Shown one piece after another: positions 17,573-25,001 of a stretch of DNA of 64,000 bases. Both the position numbers and the translations under genes were made by a program. Each line of letters opens with the position of its first letter. Position 1 is the stretch's first letter. Origin of the DNA: Bradyrhizobium diversitatis (GTDB taxonomy: Bacteria > Pseudomonadota > Alphaproteobacteria > Rhizobiales > Xanthobacteraceae); contig NZ_JACEGD010000019.1 in assembly GCF_016031635.1 (NCBI RefSeq), forward strand, positions 124,001-188,000, in the 5' to 3' direction. Under the pieces are notes generated by a model. That model was given only the letters and a program-made list of their open reading frames with translations, did no database searches and was not told the origin of the DNA.

Positions 17573-18235
17573 ATGAACCGCATGATCCTGCTTCGCGTCG
17601 TCGGCATCTGCACCGCAATCGTGCTGGCGCTTCACGCCGGCATGGCGTTCTATGGCGATCTGACAAGGCCGAACTTTCGCGCCGGCGATTTGTTCTCGGG
17701 CAAGCTTCCGCCCGACAAGGCGAAGCTGGCAGCCGCCGCTGGCTTGGCTGCGTTTTCATGGGACGGCGATCTGCTTGCGAACTACGCGGCGGCGATGGCC
17801 GCTGACGTTCTTCAAGGTCCGTCGACCGCGGCGGGCGGCAGGGCCAGCGAGAACAAGGCAGCCCAGGCCGCCGTCTTGGCTGCCTTGAAAGTCTCACCGA
17901 TCCGGCCCGCGCTGTGGCTCACGCTCGGCATGCTACAGGCCCAATCCGGCGAAGCGGTCACGCCGGCGGTGAAGATGTCCTACTTGACCGGATCGGTGCC
18001 GATCGACGTTGCCTTCTCTCGCGTCCGGACCGTGACGTCGAGCGCGGCGGCGACCGATGAGGAGATCAAGCTCCTGGCGCAATCGGACATCCGGTCGGCG
18101 CTGGCCAGTCGCTCGCGTTACGAGCCTCTGTTGATCGCGGCCTATGTGCAGGCAACACCGCAAGGCAAATCGCTGCTGCTGGAGACGACGAAGATCACCG
18201 ATCCCAAATTCAACGAGATCTTGCGGCGGTACTGA
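17573..18235 (+). CDS. Single-pass membrane protein with TPR-like helices
   Basis: A 220-residue protein with one N-terminal membrane segment (VVGICTAIVLALHAGMAFYG) and a mostly alpha-helical extracytoplasmic part. The segment AVLAALKVSPIRPALWLTLGML resembles a TPR helix pair. The layout matches the 3503-4258 product, which lies in the wzc operon. It follows the phosphatase gene by 64 bases and probably shares its transcript. No named family is recognised. A scaffolding role in envelope polysaccharide assembly is inference. Confidence 0.65.
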   Translation: MNRMILLRVVGICTAIVLALHAGMAFYGDLTRPNFRAGDLFSGKLPPDKAKLAAAAGLAAFSWDGDLLANYAAAMAADVLQGPSTAAGGRASENKAAQAAVLAALKVSPIRPALWLTLGMLQAQSGEAVTPAVKMSYLTGSVPIDVAFSRVRTVTSSAAATDEEIKLLAQSDIRSALASRSRYEPLLIAAYVQATPQGKSLLLETTKITDPKFNEILRRY

Positions 18236-18282
18236 GCCGCGCCAGCCTTGTGGCTATCGCATCCGGGGCTGCAGCGAATTCT

Positions 18283-18723
18283 TCAGCGTACCGATTTCGG
18301 ATTGACGGGCACAAAGTCCTCGTCGCGGCGCGGCTGATCGGATCGCCCCTTGTAGACGAACATGCCCTTCTTGGTCGCAACGATGTCGCCTCGCTGCAGG
18401 CTTTCATCGTTGAGCAGGCTCTCGGTCGCGACAAGGTCCGGATCTACCGGAATGGGCTTGGAGAGCTCGGGATGCTCCCGCCGCTCGCGCAAGACGTCCT
18501 TGGCGCGGCGCCGTGCGTCCTCGATCCGCTGGCGCCATTCGTCGCGCGTGACTTCCGGCTCGCTGGATGGAAGATAGTCGTTGAGTGAGGGCGCCAGTTC
18601 GGTCTGAGCGAGACCCAAGGCCGGACAGGCGAGTCCAAGGCCGAGTATACCGGCGATGGTTGCGACCGTCCGAGACAGCTTCCCAAACCGCTTTTCACAG
18701 TGGCCACGTCGACCCGTTCGCAC
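18283..18723 (-). CDS. Exported protein of unknown function with charged coiled region
   Basis: A 146-residue protein. The GTG start at 18723 has GGGAGG seven bases upstream, which outranks the more distal start at 18783. The N-terminus is basic and then hydrophobic (TVATIAGILGLGLACPALG), giving a signal peptide with cleavage near GLAQ-TE. A charged helix (EWRQRIEDARRRAKDVLRER) follows, then a short beta region ending in GDIVATKKGMFVYKGR. No family is recognised. It converges with the TPR-like gene. Confidence 0.6.
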   Translation of the reverse strand: MRTGRRGHCEKRFGKLSRTVATIAGILGLGLACPALGLAQTELAPSLNDYLPSSEPEVTRDEWRQRIEDARRRAKDVLRERREHPELSKPIPVDPDLVATESLLNDESLQRGDIVATKKGMFVYKGRSDQPRRDEDFVPVNPKSVR

Positions 18724-19105
18724 GCTGGTGCCTCCCTGACAGAACGATAAGGACGACCATCGGCCAATGTCCTCGTCTTCCATTCCTCAGCCTACACCTT
18801 TGCCGATGGCAGGAAAGCCAGTTCGCGGGCGAACTTCCCTGGGGCCTTCCCGCAAAAATCGAAAAACAACCCCATGCACAGTAGCCGGAGCCAGTCGGAT
18901 CAATGGGTTACAGTTTTCCGAAATGAAATTGACCTGTCGGGCAAAACAGGGGCAGAATGGCATGGTCCGGAGAGCGGTCGACCGGATGACCGAAGGACCT
19001 GAGATCCGCGTCACGGGATCGGCCCAAGGGCAGACGGCTCTGCTCTAAGACCTCATTAGGTCATTGCTGCTAACTTTCGGCATCCGCCCCGTGGAGTTGC
19101 TGAGA
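18724..19105. other. Intergenic region with a dispersed-repeat-like segment
   Basis: About 380 bases without a convincing gene. The stretch 18848-18965 (CGAAAAACAACCCCATGCAC, then TTTTCCGAAAT and TCGGGCAAAACAGG) resembles an intergenic sequence I remember as recurrent in Bradyrhizobium genomes. The rest should hold divergent promoters. A short inverted repeat GACCT/AGGTC lies at 19049-19061. Confidence 0.4.
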
Positions 19106-19483
19106 ATGCGCGCAAGTCCGGTATTGCTGGCAGGTGTCGTCGTTGCGGCTGCGGTCATATCTGGCCCCGCGGCGCACGCCAGCCCCCTCTGCATCAAGGA
19201 ACGGACGCCGTTCGCCTTATCGCAGGATACGGTGAGATGGACGATGTCGATCGAACCCGGAGCCGACTGCATCCAGGGGCTACGTTGGTCGTACATGCAG
19301 ATCTTCAACGTCTCGGTCGTGAGCGGACCATCGCGAGGGCAATTGGCGGTGGTCGGGTCAGGCTTCCGCTATTCGGCCGAAAGCACGGCGCGCGGTGCCG
19401 ACAGGTTCACGCTGCTGATCTCGGGCAAGAACCGGCACGACCCCGGCACCTCGACCCTGGAGGTCGAGGTCAACCCGCAATAA
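19106..19483 (+). CDS. Small exported protein of unknown function
   Basis: A 125-residue protein with a signal peptide (MRASPVLLAGVVVAAAVI, cleavage near AHA-SP at about residue 26). The mature part is about 100 residues, strand-rich, with two cysteines (PLCIKE and ADCIQG) well placed for a disulfide and the segment RGQLAVVGSGFRYSA. The ATG at 19106 is preferred over upstream starts because it places the signal peptide correctly. No family is recognised. It is convergent with the next small gene. Confidence 0.6.
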   Translation: MRASPVLLAGVVVAAAVISGPAAHASPLCIKERTPFALSQDTVRWTMSIEPGADCIQGLRWSYMQIFNVSVVSGPSRGQLAVVGSGFRYSAESTARGADRFTLLISGKNRHDPGTSTLEVEVNPQ

Positions 19484-19511
19484 AGCTTGTCTCACAGCGC
19501 CGCCGAAGCGG

Positions 19512-19751
19512 CTAATAGCGGCTCGACCCGCTCCCCCGGGTTCTGTTCCCGTGATAGGGCCGGGCGCGTCCGCCGCTCGTGACCGGCGGCTCGATGCGGC
19601 TCGGAATATTCCGGGTCGCGTTGGGAGGCGCGGGCTGCGAGGGGTTGACGATGATCACGTTGCGATTGGGCGACGAGGGGTCATTGACGCCCTGGGCCGA
19701 AGCGCTGGCAGGCACGGCAAACGCGAGTATGATCAAAACCAATCGTTTCAT
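19512..19751 (-). CDS. Small exported Pro/Asn-rich protein
   Basis: A 79-residue protein. The start ATG at 19751 has GGGAG eight bases upstream. A clear signal peptide (MKRLVLIILAFAVPASASAQ) precedes a 59-residue mature part rich in Pro, Asn, Arg and Gly, ending GSGSSRY. It is probably disordered. The same layout (signal peptide plus short low-complexity part) appears in the next gene upstream, so the two may be related. Confidence 0.6.
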   Translation of the reverse strand: MKRLVLIILAFAVPASASAQGVNDPSSPNRNVIIVNPSQPAPPNATRNIPSRIEPPVTSGGRARPYHGNRTRGSGSSRY

Positions 19752-19828
19752 GCGATATCTCCCGATCAACAACGTCAGGGAGGCGGACACCGTTCCTTCA
19801 CGGCTGCTTGACAGTTCGTTGCGTGACC

Positions 19829-20074
19829 TCACCTGGGCACGGCGACCAGCTTGCCATCCCTCCAAACGCCTTGGGCGGCCCTTCCGGCAGGAAGGCTCCC
19901 CGTCACGTTCCGGATTGCGGTCGGCCGGGACGCAGCTTGGGTGGTCTGCGCTTTTTTCGTCGGGGTCGTGATGATGCTGGAGCTGGTGGTGTTGGCCTGA
20001 TCCTTGGTCCCCTGCGCAGAAGCGGACTGAACCAGGAAGGCCAAAAACATGGTTGCTGTCAAAACGCCGCGCAT
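19829..20074 (-). CDS. Small exported Thr/Ser-rich protein
   Basis: An 81-residue protein with a signal peptide (MRGVLTATMFLAFLVQSASAQ) and a mature part rich in Thr, Ser and Ala that ends VWRDGKLVAVPR. The ATG at 20074 is the only start that gives a proper signal peptide; the longer frame upstream reads through the divergent promoter of the 20255 gene. It lies 77 bases upstream of the similar gene at 19512-19751 on the same strand. Function is unknown. Confidence 0.55.
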   Translation of the reverse strand: MRGVLTATMFLAFLVQSASAQGTKDQANTTSSSIITTPTKKAQTTQAASRPTAIRNVTGSLPAGRAAQGVWRDGKLVAVPR

Positions 20075-20254
20075 GGTCAAACACCGGAATGAGGAGCCGG
20101 GCGAAATGTCACAGGTTTCTGCCCAAAAGCAAGCGCTTCGAGACGATCGCGCAGGACCTTTGCAGGGCGGCCATAAAGCGCTCACCCCGGCCGAGGGGAG
20201 CCGGGGTGAAAAGCCTAGCGAAACAGCAATATCCGGGCTAGTTGATCGGCCTTG

Positions 20255-21481
20255 ATGACCGAGACCGGCGACACAGCAGCCAACGCCTCGAAGGCGCAAG
20301 AGATCAAGGCCGGACTCGTCCGCCTGCTATCGGAGCGGATCCGCGAGATCTCCGACGACCCGCGGCAGATGCGGGATATCGTCTACGAGTTGGCCCGCGT
20401 CAAGCTTCTGGAACAATTCACCCCCGCCAGTGCGTGGGAAGCACGAGAGCTCCAGCAGGTCCTCGAACGCGCCATTCGGGAGGTCGAGCGGTCGTTTGAG
20501 CGAGACGGAACTTCCTCATCAGCAAAGGCGAGTGCCACCGTCGCGTCGCATTCTCCGCAAGTGGATGTCCCTCCTCACGCGCGGGTTACTCCTCCGCCCC
20601 TTCCAACGTCGCCTGCTTTGGCTTCCCCGACCCCTTCCATGGCTGCGGAAACGGCACGTCGTCCTGTCGCATCGCCGAGGTCGCCCGACCATCCCAAACA
20701 GCGGGGGGCCTTCAATTCTCTCATTCGCTTGACCGCCATCCTCCTGCTCATTGCGGGCGCCGGGACCGCGATCGTCTCTTGGCCACGGCTGAGGACACAA
20801 CTGACCGCATTGTCGCAGGTAGCGCCGCCGTCCGAGCGGGCGAAGACTTCGGAGCCTCAACCGACCACGATTCCAAGTCCCTCGCTGGGCGAGACCTTGG
20901 AACGAACGCCGGAGAATCCAAAGGAGCCGGCGCCGATTGCGCACCCCTCGATGCCTTTGCCGACGACGTTCGGCGTCTACGCCTTGAGCGAGGGCCAACT
21001 CCATGAGCTCAAGCCGGTGCCCGGAAAGATTCCGGACCGGCGCGTCGCGATCTCGGCAGCCATCAACGCGCCGAGCGTGACCACACTGATGGACGGCGAT
21101 GTCAAATTCGTCGTGTTCAGGCCCGATGGGGGCGTCGACGCAAGCGGGACTGAAGTTCGGGTCGTCGCGAAAGTTTCCCGGGCGTTGGGCGTCGATGCCA
21201 GCGGGAAAGCCGCCATGGTCAACGCCGGCGATTCCTGGGTCATCCGCAGCATGTCGTACCCCTACAAGGTAGGTCCGATCGAACAGCAGTCGCGAATGCT
21301 GTTGCTCCAGCCGGAGCAGGACGGCTTCACGCTCGCTCCCGGCCGCTACATCGTCGTGGTCAAGGGGATGGGCTACGACTTCACGGTCGCCGGAACGGTC
21401 ACTGATCCCAATCAATGCGTCGAACGCATCAATGCGGCGAACGGCGCGTTCTACTCGCCCTGTCCGCCGCCACGACGCTAA
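20255..21481 (+). CDS. Membrane-anchored protein with Pro-rich linkers, unknown function
   Basis: A 408-residue protein. The cytoplasmic N-terminal 90 residues are helical and charged (LVRLLSERIREISDDPRQMR). A Pro/Ala/Ser-rich linker follows, then one membrane segment (LIRLTAILLLIAGAGTAIVSWP, about 155-177), a second Pro-rich linker and a C-terminal beta-rich domain (about 240-400) with two cysteines (NQCVER, YSPCPP). The layout suggests an envelope protein that connects a cytoplasmic helical domain to a periplasmic domain, as in some signalling or assembly proteins. No family is recognised. The ATG at 20255 follows a TTG at 20252. Confidence 0.65.
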   Translation: MTETGDTAANASKAQEIKAGLVRLLSERIREISDDPRQMRDIVYELARVKLLEQFTPASAWEARELQQVLERAIREVERSFERDGTSSSAKASATVASHSPQVDVPPHARVTPPPLPTSPALASPTPSMAAETARRPVASPRSPDHPKQRGAFNSLIRLTAILLLIAGAGTAIVSWPRLRTQLTALSQVAPPSERAKTSEPQPTTIPSPSLGETLERTPENPKEPAPIAHPSMPLPTTFGVYALSEGQLHELKPVPGKIPDRRVAISAAINAPSVTTLMDGDVKFVVFRPDGGVDASGTEVRVVAKVSRALGVDASGKAAMVNAGDSWVIRSMSYPYKVGPIEQQSRMLLLQPEQDGFTLAPGRYIVVVKGMGYDFTVAGTVTDPNQCVERINAANGAFYSPCPPPRR

Positions 21482-21522
21482 AGCAACACGACGCTAGAGC
21501 AACACGAAGCTAGAGCAACATG
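21477..21522 (+). repeat. Three tandem copies of a 16-base unit at the gene end
   Basis: The unit GCTAGAGCAACACGAA occurs about three times in a row with small changes. The first copy overlaps the TAA stop codon of the upstream gene. The array leads into GGTTCTGATTGTCTCGGAACC, a small dyad similar to intergenic elements I associate with Rhizobiales. Confidence 0.6.
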
Positions 21523-21629
21523 GGTTCTGATTGTCTCGGAACCGAAGCCCTCGATTCCTGTCTCGATACGTCTTCTTCAAGCGAGCCGTCATCCACTCGC
21601 TCGAAAACGCTCTCGCCGCCTTTCTGTTT

Positions 21630-21908
21630 CTATTTGGACGGCTTGTTGTCCTTTGGGGCATCCGCCGGCATGTCGCCGACCTTGCCGTTATTGGCGACGC
21701 ATTTCTGGAAGTATTCGCGCTGATCCTTTCCCGTTCCCTTGGCGCTGCCGGCTGCGGGATTGCCGATTTGTCTGGGCGGAAAGGCCTTGGCGACCGCAGC
21801 ATCGCATGCGCGCGCCACTTCGGCGGTGATGGCCGAAGCCGTCGCCGGCGCAGCCAGAGTCAACACACCTGCCAATCCAACCAACGTCTGTAGATTTTTG
21901 ACCGGCAC
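21630..21908 (-). CDS. Small secreted protein of unknown function
   Basis: A 92-residue protein. The GTG start has AAGGAG seven bases upstream, a strong signal. A signal peptide (VKNLQTLVGLAGVLTLAAPA) ends near ASA-IT at residue 26. The mature part has two cysteines (RACDAAV and FQKCVANNGK) and a Lys/Asp/Pro-rich tail. Short secreted proteins with a CX(n)C layout and a terminal charged tail are frequent in these bacteria; function is unknown. Confidence 0.65.
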   Translation of the reverse strand: MPVKNLQTLVGLAGVLTLAAPATASAITAEVARACDAAVAKAFPPRQIGNPAAGSAKGTGKDQREYFQKCVANNGKVGDMPADAPKDNKPSK

Positions 21909-22226
21909 CTCTGCTCTCCTTCAAATCCGTGAATGCTTGCCGGAACCATAGCAAAAAGGGCCGCAGCACCAAACCGCAAAGCGATGCTGAATTGTCCCGC
22001 GCTCTGCCCTGGGTGCCGCATAGGACTCTTGGCGGCATCCTGACGGCACGCCTGTTCTTCGAGACGGCGCTTACGCGCCTCCTCTCCATGTGCAGCGTCC
22101 GCTTTCGGCGCTGGCGGCTCAGGATGAGGCCATTCGGCGTCCGTGGCCGTTGAAACTGCTGTCGCGCACTCCGTCCTCATCTCGAGGCGAGCGATGGCTG
22201 CAGAGCGCGCAGCAAGATCCGCAATA
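21909..22226. other. Intergenic region with one doubtful frame
   Basis: About 320 bases between two minus-strand genes. A minus-strand frame starting with ATG at 22180 contains a charged helix-like stretch (EEARKRRLEEQACRQ) but then runs through the start of the next gene in a different frame, and its codon third positions are less G/C-biased than neighbours. I do not call it a gene. The stretch just upstream of 21908 should hold the promoter of the small secreted protein. Confidence 0.35.
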
Positions 22227-22652
22227 CTAGCTATCGAGCTGCGGCGGCTTGAAGTCCGGGAAACGCGTGAGCATCGCGGTCTTGACGAACTTCAAGTGAG
22301 CAATGGCGCTTGCCAATTCCTTGAGCCGGCGCTGGCCGTTCGAGATGTCGGCCGCGAAGAGATCCTGATGATGATTGTCGAGCGGCTCCCGCTCGAGATA
22401 TTCATCGGTCCCGTTTCCGAACGTGACGGATGCACGCGCGAGGGCATCGTCAACGCGCCGGTTGAGCCCGGCCTGCTCCCTCTCCGACTCCTGCAATGCC
22501 GTATCGATCGCCGCCAGGACGGCACCGATCCGCACGCGGTCGGTTGCCGCATCACGCTCGACGGAGCGGGCCTTGAAACCCTTGTCCTCGCGGCGGGAGC
22601 CGAGAAGATTGTGTGCGCGCGCTCTCAGGAACAGCTGAAACATTTGGGCCAT
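22227..22652 (-). CDS. Small helical protein of unknown function
   Basis: A 141-residue protein predicted mostly helical, with no signal peptide. It has an Arg-rich N-terminal third (FLRARAHNLLGSRRED), a coiled middle (AALQESEREQ-like: DTALQESEREQAGLNRRVDD) and a C-terminal helix rich in Leu (RLKELASAIAHLKF). Starts at 22652 and 22643 are both ATG with poor ribosome binding sites. The antisense frame over the same bases is longer but lacks plausible protein features. No family is recognised. Confidence 0.55.
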   Translation of the reverse strand: MAQMFQLFLRARAHNLLGSRREDKGFKARSVERDAATDRVRIGAVLAAIDTALQESEREQAGLNRRVDDALARASVTFGNGTDEYLEREPLDNHHQDLFAADISNGQRRLKELASAIAHLKFVKTAMLTRFPDFKPPQLDS

Positions 22653-23226
22653 CCCACATTCGAGATCTGGGCCGCTACCATCGGTCAGGCATAGTTAACA
22701 AAGCTTAAAGCTTGCACCCGCCCAACCGGCTTTGTGCGATCCAGACCAGCCAAGCCTCTTCCTGCTTGGAATCACGCTGGAGCCATCGAACCTCGTCCGC
22801 GGCGGCAGCCCCTAATCTCCCTCATTCATGTGCGGAAGATCTTAGGCATGGGTGGACATAAGACGGAAGCCGAATCCCGTATTCCTCTCGGCAAGCGGCC
22901 GCAAGCGGCAAGCGCACGGTGGCCGAGCACGTCTGCTCTTCGCATTGATGAAGACGGCTTCGACGGATTTCGAATGCGGTCGCTGCCCGGTTGCAGACGA
23001 CATTAACGAAACATCCGTGGTTATACGGAGCGTCATTCACCAACTTCATCTCGGTAAGGTTGAGAGGTTAGCTTAATCCGCGTTGTTTGTTGCGAATTTT
23101 CACGCTTTCCTTATCCATCTCTCGCACCGGGCTTCCCCAAGGCCCGGCCCCGCCCAAGCAAAGCCGTCGAGCGAATGGGTCCGCTTGGCGGCTTTGTCGT
23201 TGTGTCGACGAGAGGATCATTTCGCT
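22653..23226. other. Long gene-poor stretch upstream of a small Myb/SANT-like gene
   Basis: About 570 bases with no gene I can support. A plus-strand frame at 22852-23076 ends with a CxxC-containing stretch (FECGRCPV) but has no ribosome binding site. Near the right end, 23159-23196, CAAAGCCG and CGGCTTTG form an 8-bp inverted repeat, and CGGGCTT/AAGGCCCG lies just before it. These could fold in the leader of the next gene. Confidence 0.35.
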
Positions 23227-23400
23227 ATGGCGCGCAGGCCCTGGTCGTTCAAGGAAGACCGCCGGCTCATGGAGCTGGCGAAGTCTTCAGCCTCACTGGA
23301 ACAAGCAGCGAAAATTCTCGGGCGCTCACCCGATGCAGTCAAGCGCATGGCGCTACGGCTTGGCCTTTCGTTAAAGCCGAAGACGGGCAAGAAGACCTGA
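23227..23400 (+). CDS. 57-residue Myb/SANT-like DNA-binding protein
   Basis: A very small basic protein. The sequence RPWSFKEDRRLMELAK, then SLEQAAKILGRSPDAVK and RMALRLGLSLKP, matches the three-helix outline of a Myb/SANT-like or homeodomain-like fold with a conserved tryptophan at the start of helix 1. The last eight residues are Lys-rich. GAGAGGA lies ten bases upstream of the ATG. It could be a nucleoid or regulatory protein; targets are unknown. Structured sequence lies just upstream. Confidence 0.6.
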   Translation: MARRPWSFKEDRRLMELAKSSASLEQAAKILGRSPDAVKRMALRLGLSLKPKTGKKT

Positions 23401-23573
23401 CTTCGGCGCGACAGCGCTCGCCTCGCGCCTCACAGTCCGTCGCTGCGCGGAGCCAGCAACGTTGAACTGCCCGAACGTATCACGTTGAAAGCAGGCGTGT
23501 GCAGCAGACACCCCTTTAACGATACTTTCGGCTTTCGAACCTGACGGACAACCAAACCTTGTATGTTGGCGTC

Positions 23574-23939
23574 ATGCGCAGGAACCACCTCATAGCAGCT
23601 GCGAGCATCTGTCTTGCGCTGATCGTCTATGCCACCCTGGCGAGGCTGGCGGGTAGACCCGCGCTCATGGGGCATCACGAGGCCTATTGGGTCGTCGTGA
23701 TCGAGCGCTTCAGCGCCTACGGGCTGCTCGGCTTCCTGCTTTCCTTCCTGCTGCCCGGACGGTTCGCTCTTGCCTGCTCTCTCGTCGTCGCGGTCGCTAT
23801 GGGGCTGGAGCTGATGCAGGCGTTCATACCCGACCGCGATCCGGGTTTCCTCGACGTGTTGCAGAAGGCGGCGGGAGGCACCGTGGGCGTCATGCTCGCC
23901 CAGATGATCTTGGCGTTCTTGCCCAGACCACCTTCCTAA
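23574..23939 (+). CDS. VanZ-like membrane protein
   Basis: A 121-residue protein with three or four membrane segments (IAAASICLALIVYATLARL, VVVIERFSAYGLLGFLLSFLL, ALACSLVVAVAMGLELMQAF, GTVGVMLAQMILAFL). The pattern ExxAxGxLGFLL followed by GxELxQAFIPDRDPGFLDVLQNxxGG (here DVLQKAAGG) is the VanZ-like family signature. VanZ raises teicoplanin resistance in enterococci, but roles in alphaproteobacteria are not known. The ATG at 23574 begins the basic leader MRRNH; a TTG at 23559 is an alternative. Confidence 0.75.
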   Translation: MRRNHLIAAASICLALIVYATLARLAGRPALMGHHEAYWVVVIERFSAYGLLGFLLSFLLPGRFALACSLVVAVAMGLELMQAFIPDRDPGFLDVLQKAAGGTVGVMLAQMILAFLPRPPS

Positions 23940-23949
23940 GGCGGCCGGC

Positions 23950-24234
23950 TCAAGCCACCCCGCGCCTGTTGCGGGACTCGGAGGGAGCGAGGAGTCCGGC
24001 CATCTGCCGATGGGTGTTCTGCAGCGCTTCAATGGCGAGATCGAGATCGAAATCCGTCTCGCGAATGGATGCAAAGAATTCGACCATCAGCGCCGGATCG
24101 AGTTTGACGCGTGTCATCCCATCGCGGCTCTTGCGACGATCGAGTGACAAATGGATGGCACGGTCCCGGGCCTCCATGGCGCCGCAGCCGCAAAGCGCAC
24201 CGAGTTCGTCGTATGTCATCCAGATTTGAGGCAT
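23950..24234 (-). CDS. Small protein with helix-turn-helix-like N-terminus
   Basis: A 94-residue protein starting at ATG 24234, with GGAAG just upstream. The first half (WMTYDELGALCGCGAMEARD, then RAIHLSLDRRKSRDGMTRVKL) resembles the winged-helix-like pattern TxxELAxxLG..SARxxAxRxxWxRxxGxDGxxRV that recurs in alphaproteobacterial DNA-binding proteins, although the expected Trp is missing. The C-terminal half is acidic and helical. It is convergent with the VanZ-like gene. A regulatory role is inference. Confidence 0.55.
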   Translation of the reverse strand: MPQIWMTYDELGALCGCGAMEARDRAIHLSLDRRKSRDGMTRVKLDPALMVEFFASIRETDFDLDLAIEALQNTHRQMAGLLAPSESRNRRGVA

Positions 24235-24404
24235 GTTCTTCCACCACGCTTGACCGGCCGCAATACTAGCTCTCGGTCGTAAAGGCAGCATTGCTTCAGC
24301 GCGGCTGCGACGCGACTTCGAGACAACAACGTCAATGCAACGCTAATCAGGGCGACAGGCACGAGCTTCGTGTGGCGCTGCGCGGATCGTCATCGATCTG
24401 GCTC

Positions 24405-24848
24405 TCACTTGGGCGAGCCAGCCGTGAAAGGACGCCGCGGGCGGGAACGGCCGTCGAGCCCCTTGGGCAACTTGTCGGACTTGAGCTTCACGACCGCGCT
24501 GCGGGCGTCGGCAACCGGCGGATCTTCCTGACTGTAGATCAGCGTCACCTCGAACTTCACGTCAGGCGCTTCCCGGGCCGTTCCCGAACAGGTCGCCATC
24601 GCGCCGGTATACACACCGGAGAGCTCGACCTCGACTTCGTCGAGCCCGAACACGGTCGGCGGGCCGTCGGCATGTCGCCGTGTGGTTAGAACGGCCGTGA
24701 AACGCTGGTCGTCGTGGAACTGATAGGAGCCGCCGTAGGTGAAGAAGCTGTCACTGCCGGAAATCCGACCCTGGGCCACATGCACGATACCGGTGCCTTG
24801 CGCTTGCGCGGTTCTGAACCACGCCGCGTAATTGCCCTCTTTCAGCAT
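24405..24848 (-). CDS. GrlR-like family protein
   Basis: A 147-residue soluble protein. The segments LKEGNYAAWFRTAQAQGTGI, RISGSDSFFTYGGSY and RFTAVLTTRRHADGPPTVFG, followed by DEVEVELSG, are characteristic of GrlR-like proteins, a calycin-type beta-barrel family named after the negative regulator of the LEE type III secretion system in enteric pathogens. No secretion genes are near here. In such family members the conserved EDED loop of GrlR is absent or altered, as here. The ATG at 24848 is preferred; a GTG at 24860 would add four residues. Confidence 0.65.
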   Translation of the reverse strand: MLKEGNYAAWFRTAQAQGTGIVHVAQGRISGSDSFFTYGGSYQFHDDQRFTAVLTTRRHADGPPTVFGLDEVEVELSGVYTGAMATCSGTAREAPDVKFEVTLIYSQEDPPVADARSAVVKLKSDKLPKGLDGRSRPRRPFTAGSPK

Positions 24849-25001
24849 GGAAACATCCACCCATGAATTCCATGCGTATTTGCAACGAACCGTGGGGCCG
24901 CGACAATGACCGGCGCGGCGAGCATTCCGCCACGGTTAACGCCGTGCAAAGTCAATCCGTCAAATTTCCACCGGCGCGGGAGGCGGCGCCCCGCAGCAGG
25001 A

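Noticed and set aside
22143..22694. 183-codon plus-strand frame over 22227-22652
   Set aside because: Longer than the minus-strand gene but Arg/Glu/Leu-biased with no start signal. The minus-strand protein has a more natural helical composition. The choice is not certain.
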